A stretch of DNA of 60,000 nt from Membranipora membranacea (Eukaryota; Bryozoa; Gymnolaemata; Cheilostomatida; Membraniporidae): positions 11,534,001 to 11,594,000 of the forward strand of contig OU612067.1 of assembly GCA_914767715.1 (NCBI GenBank). Direction: 5' to 3'. Made by a program: the position numbers and the translations under genes. Under the pieces are notes generated by a model that worked only from the letters and a program-made list of their open reading frames with translations, did no database searches and was not told where the DNA came from. Each line of letters opens with the position of its first letter. Position 1 is the first letter of the stretch. This document shows, in pieces, positions 1-9,727 of the stretch.

Positions 1-461
1 CTGTAGTGTAGCACAATCAACATTATAGATGCTATTGCTCACCACATTAGGAGCCAACTGACAGAAATACTTTTGAAATTTAATAATATTAATCCAGCTT
101 ATATTGAATTCATTTATTTTTATGGGTTAAATCAAAAGCGTTATTACTGTTGAAGCGATCATTGCAAATAATGACCAATATACCATCTTACCCTTCCCAC
201 AATGCACCACTAAACCTGGAAATCCTATAGATCTCAGGTTGCAATCTCATGCTAATTTTGGACTCAGGTTGTTATATATCTGAGGTAATCTTTACAATAA
301 CCCATTATCGACTGATATCATTGCATTGTTTCAAAAAGCGGTGGAGCCAATTTAGGGACATGAAAGAGTAAGCAACTTCTGTGTCTAAAAAGCATGCCAT
401 TCATAACAATAAACGCAAAACAAGGCTTGAAGCAAAGCATATTGCACAGCAGCTTTCAGTT
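1..461. other. 5' flank of first gene, no gene seen
   Basis: No coding exon or repeat was recognised. The last bases before the ATG at 462 read like a 3' splice site (a CAG ending near 457 after a pyrimidine-rich stretch), so a 5'UTR intron ending just before the start codon is possible. Confidence 0.4.
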
Positions 462-2054
462 ATGGATAAAAGCTCTCTCACTCACTTGGTGCTTACAGTT
501 CCAGTAGTTCTGATTGGTATTATTGCGCTAGCATGCTGCTTTCAAAAGAAACCGAAAGAAATAGACCGATCAAGCGGTAGGCCTGGAAGACGCAGTCGGA
601 GTCGCGCAACAAAATCAAAGAACTACCCTAAGCATTCCAAACCTAAGGACAATCACGCGGGGCTAAGGGAAAAATGTCAACAGAATTTAGAGGGAAGAAA
701 AGACATGCTGTATTACAAAGCAGGTTTAGCTGGACCAGATCCAATTTATCCAACTTCTAGAGCTGGAGTACCTGGCTCAGCCCCCGTAAGTGGTACAGCA
801 ACTCCTGCCAAGCAACAGCCACAGCAAGCAGCACATGAGATCCAGCGGGACTATGACTACGCATGTATGCCTCTGATGTCGTTGCAGCAAGGACATCCAA
901 AACCACAGCCATCACAAGGTATGAGTGGATATTCTACACCTCAACGGCAAGCATATGACGCACTTGTGAGACAACAAATGGCTGCTGGGGCTATGCAAGG
1001 GGTTATGCCAGGGTTTATGCCGGGGGCTATGCAAGGGGTTATGCCAGGGTTTATGCCAGGGATTATGTTAGGGGGTATGTCAGGAGCTATGCCCGGATCT
1101 ATGCCCGGATCTATGCCTGGATCTATACCTGGATCGATACCTGGACAAGGGGTGATGCCAGAAGCTATGCAACCTTCTTCACCTATGCAGCAAATGCTAT
1201 CACAACAACAACAACAACAAAACTATGTGCTCCCATCAAACTTCATGGCAGGAACTACCCAACCCCAACAAGCCATGCAAGGTTTCCCAGCCTATGGAAA
1301 TATGCAGAATATGCAAATGCAGCAGATGATTGGTGGTAGCACTCAGTCGCTACAAACAAAAGAGTTAGGAGGACAATTGATTTCTCCCTCACGCAGGCAA
1401 TCTATCGTCACGACAGACTATCGTAGGGGATCGGCACAAGAGTACCCTCATTACCCGCAACAATCAAGAAACAATAAGCTGCAACCGCAGCCACCTCGAA
1501 AGATACCGGGAGACTGTGAGCCATCAGGCGGAACACTGCTCAAATCTCAAACTCAACTTCAGAAAGCAAAGCCGGAACCTCTTACCAATATGCATGCTGA
1601 CCTTGTTGGCGAAGAAGTTCAAAAGTACACAGCACAATTTGATGTCTACGAAGATGTGAATTTATACGGTGAGGGTGGGGACAATGGTTCTCAAAGAGCC
1701 CAACCACGAAATGGCCCAACTAAAGGAGGACCACCCCCAGCTGATACTGCATTTGACCCGTATAACCTTTATGAGGAGGTTGTTGACGATGCACCAAAAC
1801 CTTCCTCCCCGAAACCCGTACGAATAAGTGTTCAACCTGCCAAACTGGCAAGTTATCCAAAACCTTTCACTATCAGCAACAGACCAAAGCCTAAAATAGT
1901 AGAAGCCTTGAAGCCATCGGGGACGACATCGCCAACGAGGAAACCGATTCACGAGATAACTGTTGCAGCAGCGAGTGCGGAGGCCAGGAGCAGACATTCT
2001 ACTCTATATATGACCGATTATAGAGAAGACCAAAAAAGCAGAAATGCAAAATGA
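462..2054 (+). CDS. Transmembrane-adaptor-like protein with Met-Pro-Gly repeats and tyrosine motifs
   Basis: One open frame of 530 codons from the ATG at 462. An upstream in-frame GTG at 381 would add 27 basic residues, but the ATG puts the hydrophobic segment at the N-terminus and is preferred. Residues about 9-24 form one membrane span ([13 protein letters not shown]) followed by Cys-Cys (25-26) and a Lys-rich stop, a typical palmitoylation layout. The rest is a disordered tail: a Met/Pro/Gly repeat block (about 985-1160), a Gln-rich block (1190-1330), proline motifs such as QPPRKIP, and many tyrosine motifs, among them YDYACM, YDAL, YGNM, VYEDV and LYEEV. YEEV resembles Src-family SH2 ligands and YxxM resembles PI3K sites. 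Tiny ectodomain, palmitoylatable juxtamembrane Cys pair and multi-Tyr tail match the architecture of LAT/PAG-type adaptors; homology to them is not shown. The next gene shares the membrane segment. Confidence 0.72.
   Translation: MDKSSLTHLVLTVPVVLIGIIALACCFQKKPKEIDRSSGRPGRRSRSRATKSKNYPKHSKPKDNHAGLREKCQQNLEGRKDMLYYKAGLAGPDPIYPTSRAGVPGSAPVSGTATPAKQQPQQAAHEIQRDYDYACMPLMSLQQGHPKPQPSQGMSGYSTPQRQAYDALVRQQMAAGAMQGVMPGFMPGAMQGVMPGFMPGIMLGGMSGAMPGSMPGSMPGSIPGSIPGQGVMPEAMQPSSPMQQMLSQQQQQQNYVLPSNFMAGTTQPQQAMQGFPAYGNMQNMQMQQMIGGSTQSLQTKELGGQLISPSRRQSIVTTDYRRGSAQEYPHYPQQSRNNKLQPQPPRKIPGDCEPSGGTLLKSQTQLQKAKPEPLTNMHADLVGEEVQKYTAQFDVYEDVNLYGEGGDNGSQRAQPRNGPTKGGPPPADTAFDPYNLYEEVVDDAPKPSSPKPVRISVQPAKLASYPKPFTISNRPKPKIVEALKPSGTTSPTRKPIHEITVAAASAEARSRHSTLYMTDYREDQKSRNAK
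985..1160 (+). repeat. In-frame Met-Pro-Gly coding repeat
   Basis: Short degenerate codon repeats encode units such as GFMPG, GVMPG, GSMPG and GSIPG inside the first gene. Neighbouring units are near identical at DNA level (GGATCTATGCCC repeated), which indicates recent slippage. Confidence 0.85.
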
Positions 2055-2095
2055 TATCTTTGCAATCCGTAACTTTGCTTCTTATAAGTTTAGCA

Positions 2096-2116
2096 AATAA
2101 AGAAGTAGGCAATAAA
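2096..2116 (+). terminator. Polyadenylation signals of first gene
   Basis: Two AATAAA hexamers (2096-2101 and 2111-2116) lie 42-62 bases after the stop codon at 2054. Confidence 0.6.
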
Positions 2117-2590
2117 TAATATATGTACAGGCAAATTGACTTTTACCTCCTGCACCTCATATAAATTAACAATAATTATCTATGTGTCAACAGTTGGTCT
2201 TTCACCATCCTTTACACTTAGTACTTATGATAGTCATATGTCACTAGAGACTGTTCATGATTTTCAATACATCAACCATACAAAAATTGCAAAGAATTAA
2301 CCTCTGTTTTGGGAAGTTTTAATACTTGCGACTCTGTAATGCATTTTAATGGATGCACCCAACTAACAGCCTTTGGTATCTTGCGGGTTGACTCTATAAA
2401 ATTGACATGACGTTTTGGCGTAACTATCAAGCAGTAGTGGATATATAGACCTAACAGAATTAAAATTTCTATTTGTGTGAACAAGTGACTCCACAACTGG
2501 ATCATAGATTCCAAGAACATGGCGACTCATTGTTTGAACTGATTATTAAAGTAAAGTCTGTAGTAAGAAAATAATCTGAGATCAGTTAAA
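2117..2590. other. Intergenic stretch between the two adaptor-like genes
   Basis: No convincing coding exon on either strand. It must hold the promoter and 5'UTR of the gene starting at 2591; no clear TATA box or initiator was picked out. Confidence 0.4.
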
Positions 2591-3403
2591 ATGGCAGACC
2601 AACAGCTTCCTTATGTATGGCTTGTAGCAGTGCCGGTTATCCTGACGTCTGTGGTAGCTTTGTCGTGCTGTGCTAAAAAGAAGAACAAAGTAGAGGAGTT
2701 AGAGATTATTAGAGCAGAGGTGAAAGCAGAGAAAGAGTTGAGGCAAGAACAGGCTGCCGTCAACAGGAAGAAGTACCACGAAATCCTGAAAGAGAAAGCG
2801 CTACTAGCTTCTAAGCTTGGTGCCAGAAGTTCAACGTTTAAAAGGCCAGCCACTGCGCCTCATACAAATATTGAATACCACATTTACATGATGGATGGTC
2901 AACGAGGCCAACCACCGGGTCCTCCAGGCTACCAACCACCTGGTCACCCAGTCTACCAACCACCTGGTCACCCAGGCTACTATCCACCTGGTCAACCAGG
3001 CTACCAAACTCAAGGGCAACCGCCGTACTATTACCCTCCTATGTTAGCTGAACTACCGGACGGAAGAGATGGTACTATCCTGCCAGCATCAACACCAAAT
3101 GCATTGTACAAACCATGGGGTAATGAAGAACAAAAGTTAGCTGACGATCAGCAAGCAACTGGAAAGATAAAAGCTGCTCCTTTACTAGGTGATGACAGTG
3201 TATTACAAGAGGTCGCTGCCGCCAAGGCTACACCATTAGGTGAGAGAATGAAGGAGCTCATCGTACTCGAAGCCGAGATAGAGGATGAGTATTACGGGAT
3301 TTTGTTGCAGCAAAATGAGTATGATGCTGCAGGTCAGCAGACAGAAGGGGCAAAAATACTTGGCGGAACGAGAGATCCATCAAAAATTGCATTTTTGCGT
3401 TGA
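2591..3403 (+). CDS. Second adaptor-like membrane protein, coiled coil plus PPGY-type repeats
   Basis: Single open frame of 270 codons, ATG at 2591 and TGA ending at 3403. The span at residues about 9-25 (VAVPVILTSVVALS) and the following Cys-Cys-Ala-Lys-Lys are clearly related to the upstream gene ([13 protein letters not shown] then Cys-Cys), so the pair looks like tandem paralogues with diverged tails. After the membrane comes a charged helix likely to form a coiled coil (about 32-75), then a proline/glycine/tyrosine block with four to five units of the form QPPGHPGY or YPPGQPGY (about 103-140), then an acidic C-terminal part containing EYYGILLQQNEY. No signal peptide is separable from the membrane anchor. 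The protein is probably plasma-membrane or endomembrane anchored with the tail in the cytosol (inference). No catalytic motif seen. Confidence 0.7.
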   Translation: MADQQLPYVWLVAVPVILTSVVALSCCAKKKNKVEELEIIRAEVKAEKELRQEQAAVNRKKYHEILKEKALLASKLGARSSTFKRPATAPHTNIEYHIYMMDGQRGQPPGPPGYQPPGHPVYQPPGHPGYYPPGQPGYQTQGQPPYYYPPMLAELPDGRDGTILPASTPNALYKPWGNEEQKLADDQQATGKIKAAPLLGDDSVLQEVAAAKATPLGERMKELIVLEAEIEDEYYGILLQQNEYDAAGQQTEGAKILGGTRDPSKIAFLR

Positions 3404-4942
3404 TCTAAACGCTTGGCTCGGCTTTATTTCAACTCTAAGTTGCTTTGTAAGAAATTGATACCTAATTTTGAGTGAAGTTACCGATAAATTGTGAGACTCA
3501 TTACAATTCGGATAGCTCAGAAATCAAGAAACCTCACTAATGATCAATTAGCTAACCTGTCATCACGACAACAATCTTACGGCTTACTATGACATAGTGT
3601 AGTCTGATTTGTTACTTACACAAACAAGTCAACAGCTAGTAAGTGTTATCTTTTTTTTAACCAGCTGCTGACTGCTGAGCGTTGCCTTGTTGCCAATTTG
3701 TACAGCAAGTGTAGTGATGCGGGATGGTAGCCTTGAAAATAACTATCTTACTGAAAACCTTTTGATATTGTTGCTCAAAATATACAATATAGATTTCTCA
3801 GTTTTGGAATTAAGGAGTTACATAGCTGTCCTACATCTGGCAGACAAAAAGAAGGGCTATGGGTACATAGCAACATACTTGTGAGGCCTACGAGGCATGC
3901 ATTGTGATGACGCAATTCTTTTTATGAAAACTTGTATCTGAAATAGCACTTTAATAAGTTATCATTTGGCGCACAAAACTGAGTTGGGAAGATATAAATT
4001 GGGTATAGCAATTAAATACGATTCATCAATCCACCACGGAAAGTTGACTGTGGATTACTTCAAAAAAAGTGTTGGGAAAGTTGGTAAGTATATAGCTTTC
4101 ATAAAGATTTGTGTAACAATATCTTAATTGTGTATCCGAAATTATTTAGAAATTCACACATTTCTTTTAGTTTAAATTTTTACTTTGTTGAATAGTAAAG
4201 CTATGATGCACAGGATCAGGAAACACAGGTATAAACATCCAATATTCATACATTCAAAAATTCTCCTTTCATAACTGATCAATTACAATTAAATTAGCAT
4301 CGATGGCAGAAAAATAGCACTTAAATAGCACAAAAAAGTAAAAACCGAACATATACCATAAAAACAATTACAAAAACATGATTAAAATATTAAGCAGCTT
4401 GATATGAGTAGAGATAATTCAACTGGCATGAGTTAAAATTAAAAAAATTAATTCAAAAATATTTATATTTAAATCCATTCCATTCCTTATTTTTCACACA
4501 GCCTCATTTGTTGTGATACTTTGGTCAGTGAATATAATTAGGCTAAGTATAATTAGAAAAAGAAAAGAAAAAAAAAGATTTGGGACATGAAAATAATTTA
4601 CATCTACTATTACATTATTCCATAGATGATCCAACTATCAAAAATTGAGACAAGATTCACGTAAGAGATTTGTAGACAAGATTCATACACATACATTATA
4701 GACAGCCTGAATTCATAGAAAATCGCCACAAAACAGCAATGTGGGGACTCCCCTGATTGTTAGCAGAAACTGATTGTCTAATGGCTCATTTTTAACAACC
4801 CATATTCTCACACCTTGGATGGCATCAAGGACTTTGGTCTAGTGTTGTTTGGTCCTGTATGTTGCTAATAGCAGGTGGAGGTTCAAATGAGAGTGGCTAA
4901 TGGCCCTTGTCACAATATTTGGCAACTACTTTTGCCGTTTGC
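3404..4942. other. AT-rich gene-free stretch
   Basis: Only short chance frames. It separates convergent genes (plus-strand gene ending 3403, minus-strand gene ending 4943), so both 3'UTRs lie here. No repeat family recognised. Confidence 0.5.
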
Positions 4943-7491
4943 CTAAGGTTCCTGATAGTCTGGTGCTCGAGGAACATGAGAGATTCCATTCTGTAACTCA
5001 TCCTTGGGTCGTTCTGTTACATCAGCAGCTAACTGCGCCTCGACATCATCCCCGCCATCATCATGGGATACATCCATAAGTGCTGACATTTCGTTTCCAC
5101 TGTTATCCAAGTTTTCCAACTCAGTTCCGGCATTATTAGCTTTATTCTTCCTTCTGGATAGGACAGAAACAACTTTGTTACAATTTCACACAGGACTCAA
5201 GTATTTGCCTTCCACCAGTTGTCAACAATCAAGCTGATATTGTACTCCCTACCTGCTTGTACCTCAGGGACATCATAATATGTGGGTAGGGCTGGGAAAT
5301 TGCTGGGCAAGTTCTTGAAGGGGGAACAACTCCGCATGCAGGCAAACGGATCAAACTTGATCTATTAGATTCCCTACTCAACAAGCCAAAGTTTAGTGCT
5401 AGCTGATATTTTGTCAACTCAAACCAGTTAAAAAACTCTTTTAACTTTCACTTCTCTTGGGCAGTACACTTGTTATACAGACTCTACTCACCTTAGGGCT
5501 CTTTTCTTCCTTATGTGACACACAAATCCAACAAAGGCAGGCACTATATATATATAACCTAGCAATAAAACTCCGCAAGCCACAGCGAGTCCTATTATCA
5601 GTTCTTTCCAGTTTTTGTCTTCTTTTTCTAGATCTGTAAATACATTAATTTTAAAAAGATGTCCATATCTCATACATTTCATTGAAGGGTTGCATTTCAA
5701 ATGGTTAAATTTCGATCAGTGTGCCATGATTTGCATGATTGACATCAACCCTCTGCTTAGCCTGGTCAATCCGCCTGTATTGGAAGGGTCTGTCCATTGC
5801 CCTTCCCTCTTAATCCAGACAGCCTACAAAGGTTACCCTAGACTCCCACACTGTGGTTGATAATGGTATTCCAATAAAAGTGAACCAGCATGGATATCTG
5901 AGACCATAGGCCGTGTTTGGCTGTCAAACGTGCTTGGGCCCCAAATGATCCAAAGTCTGAACGACTAATAACCGCTGACTAGGTCTAATGCAAATTTGGT
6001 TGTTAAGATGCGAACAAAGATGTATGTTGTCTGCGACCCAGGCAGGCACTTTATTGAGAAACATCATCCCCTGATAAAAATAAGCACGATCATGACTAAA
6101 AAACTACCTGCCTACCTGGTAATTTAGTGATTTCGGAATCCTCTGGGGTAGTGCTAGTTTGGGACTCTGTAGTTGGTTCAGTACACTTGGGAGTTACCAC
6201 CTTTCCATTACGTTCCCAGAATCCATCGACACAGTTATAAATACCATCACCATCTATCCCTTCTCTACCTTTTGTGCAGTTGATGTTAAATGTAGCGCCC
6301 TGAATCCGTGTGATAACACCTCCCGTTACATCTGAACATGCTGTCACTATAAACATACAACGGATTAAAATATTTAATGCGAACACTGGTTCACTCAGAT
6401 GCAGGTTTCTGGTGATTTTATAATGTTATTTTATCAGTCAGATCATGGGAGAGAATTGCCAATGATGAGACCAATTTGGAGGACACCACAGTAACATGTT
6501 TTACTACATCACAACTCATCATGCTTAGATCAAGTTGACACATTGTCATGATATACTCACAGCTGTAGAGTACCTTAAATGTTGGTACAAGTTCTTTTCT
6601 ACTACGGCCAACTGTCATGTTGAATGAGAGACTATTGTTAGTTGAGGAAATCTGGGGTTCAAATGAATAGCCCTGATCTAAGGTTGCTTCACTACAACGG
6701 AAAATTTCATCTCTTCCATTCATGATCTCAAAGTGGGTTTTTGATCCGTCCTCTCGATCGTTTTTACATTCGTTGAAGTCGGTTATATCATCTCCAAGCC
6801 TTAGTTCAAGGATGCTGATATTCACACGTATGGTAGCAACTGGAATATGTAGACACTTGACAAAGCTTTGTAAACGGCCATGTTCTCCATCATTAACCGG
6901 TTGCACAACCCCTTTCAGAGAGGCATTCTCGCATGTGTCTGCAAAAAGAAATAAATCAGTGAGCTCTATTCTGCTGACTACAGAACAGCAAGGTATGTCC
7001 GCAAATACAAATGCTTCTGCTAGTCATGAATTCCAGCCCACTCACTTGTGTTCCCATTGACCTACTCATTTGTTTTTACTTTTTAAAGATAAGATGAATA
7101 TCTTCCCTGTGCGCTCATCTGAGGATAAAGTTCTATTGTTCTATAATAAACAGAAATCAATAGAGCAAGGCTTTTTTTGTCCATTTGCCTCTATGCTGTA
7201 AACGGACAGATCCCCAAACTAAAGCCACCCAGTCCCAACACAAACCAGGGATGGAAAACAGAAGGAAGTTAGCTGATATTGCCTGCGCCGGATGATACTT
7301 TAGCTTCTAAGTTAGACTTTATCAGCGTTGTTTCACACACAGGTGTCATCAGAAAGCAGCAAACAATTCCCACAATCCAGAATCACAGACAAAACTTGTT
7401 TTATGATAGGTTAAGTTTAATACATACAGTTCTGTGAGATGATTGGGGAAATCAGGAACACCCAAACCAACACCAAACTAAGAATCGCCAT
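4943..7491 (-). CDS. CUB-like / sushi single-pass receptor A
   Basis: Five exons read on the minus strand: 7491-7428, 6938-6561, 6346-6116, 5633-5492, 5153-4943. All have GT/AG borders and phases 1,1,1,2, giving 341 residues and a TAG stop. Exon 1 is a signal peptide (MAILSLVLVWVFLISPIISQ). Exon 2 (residues about 22-147) is CUB-like, with the FEIMNGRDEIFRC core and a hydrophobic ending FKVLYSL. Exon 3 (about 148-224) is a sushi-like module with Cys at ACSD, NINC, YNCVDGFW and PKC, followed by a Ser/Thr/Pro stalk. Exon 4 holds the membrane span (IIGLAVACGVLLLGYIYIV) and a basic stop. Exon 5 is a 70-residue acidic tail ending PDYQEP. The protein is a type I plasma-membrane receptor; ligand unknown. 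Same design and intron phases as the gene at 17614-21009, but the tails share nothing obvious. Confidence 0.85.
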
Positions 7492-8399
7492 TTGATCAAT
7501 CTGCTAGTAAAGGTGATGGAACATTACTCGATGGGTAGGTAAGAATCTTTGCTGTATATCGTCTAGGTTCTTTAGCTACAACAAATACAAGACACTAAAT
7601 ACAATTAATAAACCAGTTTTTAATCAACGTTTCATATACTCCACACCTGCCCAGTGTTGTCAATGTGTGGTGATTAGGGCGGCTCACACGGCTCTAAGCG
7701 ATAGTTTGGGTGTGTTGACTTGATTTAAGAAACAGAGAGAACTTGAGCAAGTTTGCACGCCTAAACTCGACTTTTGCAGAAATAATTACACACACTCAGG
7801 TGTTTTCGACACAGCTAAAATATGCTTACAAACCCATATGCCGAATAGACTATGTCACCATAACATCATTTTGATGGTGAGTCAACTTAAACCTTCCTTC
7901 CCAAGATGACTGCGACCTTTCTCAAATTGCTCACTGCTTGATGGACAGATATACCTTCTGAGTGAATGATTTAGGAAGAATGTCACTAATAATAAGCCCA
8001 GAAGATAGAGAATTTTTGGGGATATGATTGTGGGGAATTGACCAAAAGTGGACAAGTAGATCCCGTTGTGTCTTTCTCAACATGGATCATCCATCAACAA
8101 TTACCTCCTATTTAGTATTTGGTTTTGACGATTCAGCATAGTAATCTTGCTGGCCAAGTCACGCAAGTGACTACACAATGTGTGTAGCAGGAGGCTGATT
8201 CTGGTAGAACATTAGCAAGCCTCAGAAACCCATGGACTGAGTAGTAGCCACCCCAATGTCTTTATTCTCTGAGCAATAAACTAGCTGAATGCTCCTTGGT
8301 TCCAGCACGCAGAGACTCAGCAGTGCCTGTATTAGTTTATTATACATAAATAATACACGGTTTGTATATGAACTCTTGGCTGCTTGTGTATCAACTCAC
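7492..8399. other. Upstream flank of receptor A
   Basis: No exon recognised. It should contain the promoter of the minus-strand receptor that starts at 7491; no element could be assigned by eye. Confidence 0.35.
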
Positions 8400-8501
8400 C
8401 TGTCACGACCAAAAAGGTTGAGTAGAGAGCATAGATATCAGAGTACACCAGTCCAATGAAGTTGAGGGAGTAAACCACCTGTTGATGGCAGCAGTATCGT
8501 C
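8400..8501 (-). other. Orphan exon candidate, hydrophobic
   Basis: A 102-base open stretch bounded by a good 3' splice site (TTTTAGCAG before 8501) and 5' splice site (GTGAGT after 8400). It encodes YCCHQQVVYSLNFIGLVYSD and a hydrophobic continuation, plausibly a membrane helix. No neighbouring exon in compatible phase was found, so it may be the remnant of a gene or chance. Confidence 0.25.
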
Positions 8502-8675
8502 CTGCTAAAAGAAATAAAATCTCATACATTCAATGAATCAGCTGTTTTTATGCACATGTGTTTATGAATGAAGAATAATCATCGGACTCAAGTCGAGCAC
8601 CCGCAGTACATAAAAGTTCTCAAGCTAGGACTTTCCTAACAACTCCGCAGCAAATGTGGGTTATCCAGATTATAA

Positions 8676-9227
8676 AATTAAAGTTGTCCTCTCTTTCAGC
8701 CAAATGTAGGTGCTCAATATTTGCGACAGAAGCTCTATCGATCAGAGATAAACATACTAATAGTGTAATCTCGAAATCAGTGTGCTGATCGATAGCATTC
8801 TGCGCATGCTCAGCTCTGGGCATGAGCTGATCTCTGCAAAACTGAGCCTCGGAATTCCGAAGCCATCTGATTGGCTACCTGCTCTGGTGGCACACTCTCA
8901 AATGCATGTGGAATTGTTAGAAAGAGTTATCTTCTATTGTCACTATTAGCTAAATTTGACTGGCAATTTATGCAGGGGATATCCCATTTCCCCTTTCCAA
9001 AGTTGCAATCAGAACCCAAACTAAACTCATTGTTCTTACACATGCGCAAATTCAAGTCACGCATGATACATACTTAGCCTTACGACATTCTCTTTGTGGT
9101 AATGATACCCTAGTTTATCAGTGATCTACATGCCCAGTCAGATCACGAGAGTCAGTATGGATCGATAGAGCTTCTGTCACAAATATTGAGCACCTACATT
9201 TGGCTGAAAGAGAGGACAACTTTAATT
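8676..9227. mobile_element. MITE-like element with about 67-bp inverted arms
   Basis: Bases 8676-8742 and 9160-9227 are inverted copies with about one mismatch. They run from AATTAAAGTTGTCC to ATCGATC in the left arm and the reverse in the right. The interior has no reading frame of note. A nested piece (8735-8795) has perfect 11-bp ends, CTATCGATCAG and its reverse complement. Ends and target duplication were not resolved. Confidence 0.6.
8741..8784 (+). repeat. Direct repeat copy 1 (ATCAGAGATA family)
   Basis: ATCAGAGATA followed by ACATACTAATAGTGTAATCT and CGAAATCAGTGTG recurs almost unchanged at 9577-9621, about 840 bases away in the same orientation. A degenerate third copy lies at 9527-9570. 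Confidence 0.7.
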
Positions 9228-9526
9228 TCTGTCACAAACAGACATGATCGAAACAGAATTACCTAGCTCTGCATTGTTAGTTCTCTCTTCTGAGCTTAGG
9301 CTAGCAATACACAGTTTCGATGTCACTTTTCTTGTCAAAAACATGTGCTAAATGCTCTTCTAAAACTGTTAAAAGGTGATATCAGATTTTCTAAATATAA
9401 ATTTGAATATTTTAACAAAGAATGAGAAAACGATAAGTGTATATCCAAAAGTTTGGGTAATCATCCACACGTCTCCTAAATACTGAATTTCAGCTGCACT
9501 CAAGCTAAGTGAATTTATTCACTCTC

Positions 9527-9621
9527 TATCGATCAGAGATATACATGCAATAGTATATCACGTGATCAGTGTGATCGATCAGAGATACACATACTAATAG
9601 TGTAATCTCGAAATCAGTGTG
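9527..9621 (+). repeat. Direct repeat copies 2 and 3 (ATCAGAGATA family)
   Basis: Two adjacent units, each starting with CGATCAGAGATA, the second nearly identical to 8741-8784. They directly abut the inverted-repeat unit that begins at 9627, so mobile sequences are nested or stacked here. Confidence 0.65.
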
Positions 9622-9626
9622 GCTTA

Positions 9627-9726
9627 CTACGGCAGACGAGCTGCGCCAGGGGAGAAAATAATTTCAGATGGCGCAGCTCGGCTAGAGGCAATTTATGTGT
9701 GGCGCAGCTCGGCTAGTTTCAAAAAT
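9627..9726 (+). repeat. Inverted-repeat unit, left copy (GGCGCAGCTCG family)
   Basis: The unit starts CTACGGCAGACGAGCTGC and carries the motif TGGCGCAGCTCGGCTAG twice more before ending near TAGTTTCAAA. The same unit, reversed and one motif longer, sits at 13322-13448. Each copy is itself palindromic, since start and end share CTA and GAGCTGCGCCA. CTTA lies immediately outside at 9623-9626 and again at 13449-13452, which would be a 4-bp target duplication if the two copies are the ends of one 3.8-kb element. Alternatively they are two separate small MITEs. Confidence 0.7.
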
Positions 9727-9727
9727 T

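Noticed and set aside
381-461. Upstream GTG-initiated extension of the first gene
   Set aside because: GTG starts are not usual in animals, and the added basic residues would sit before a membrane anchor; a splice acceptor just before the ATG explains the open frame.
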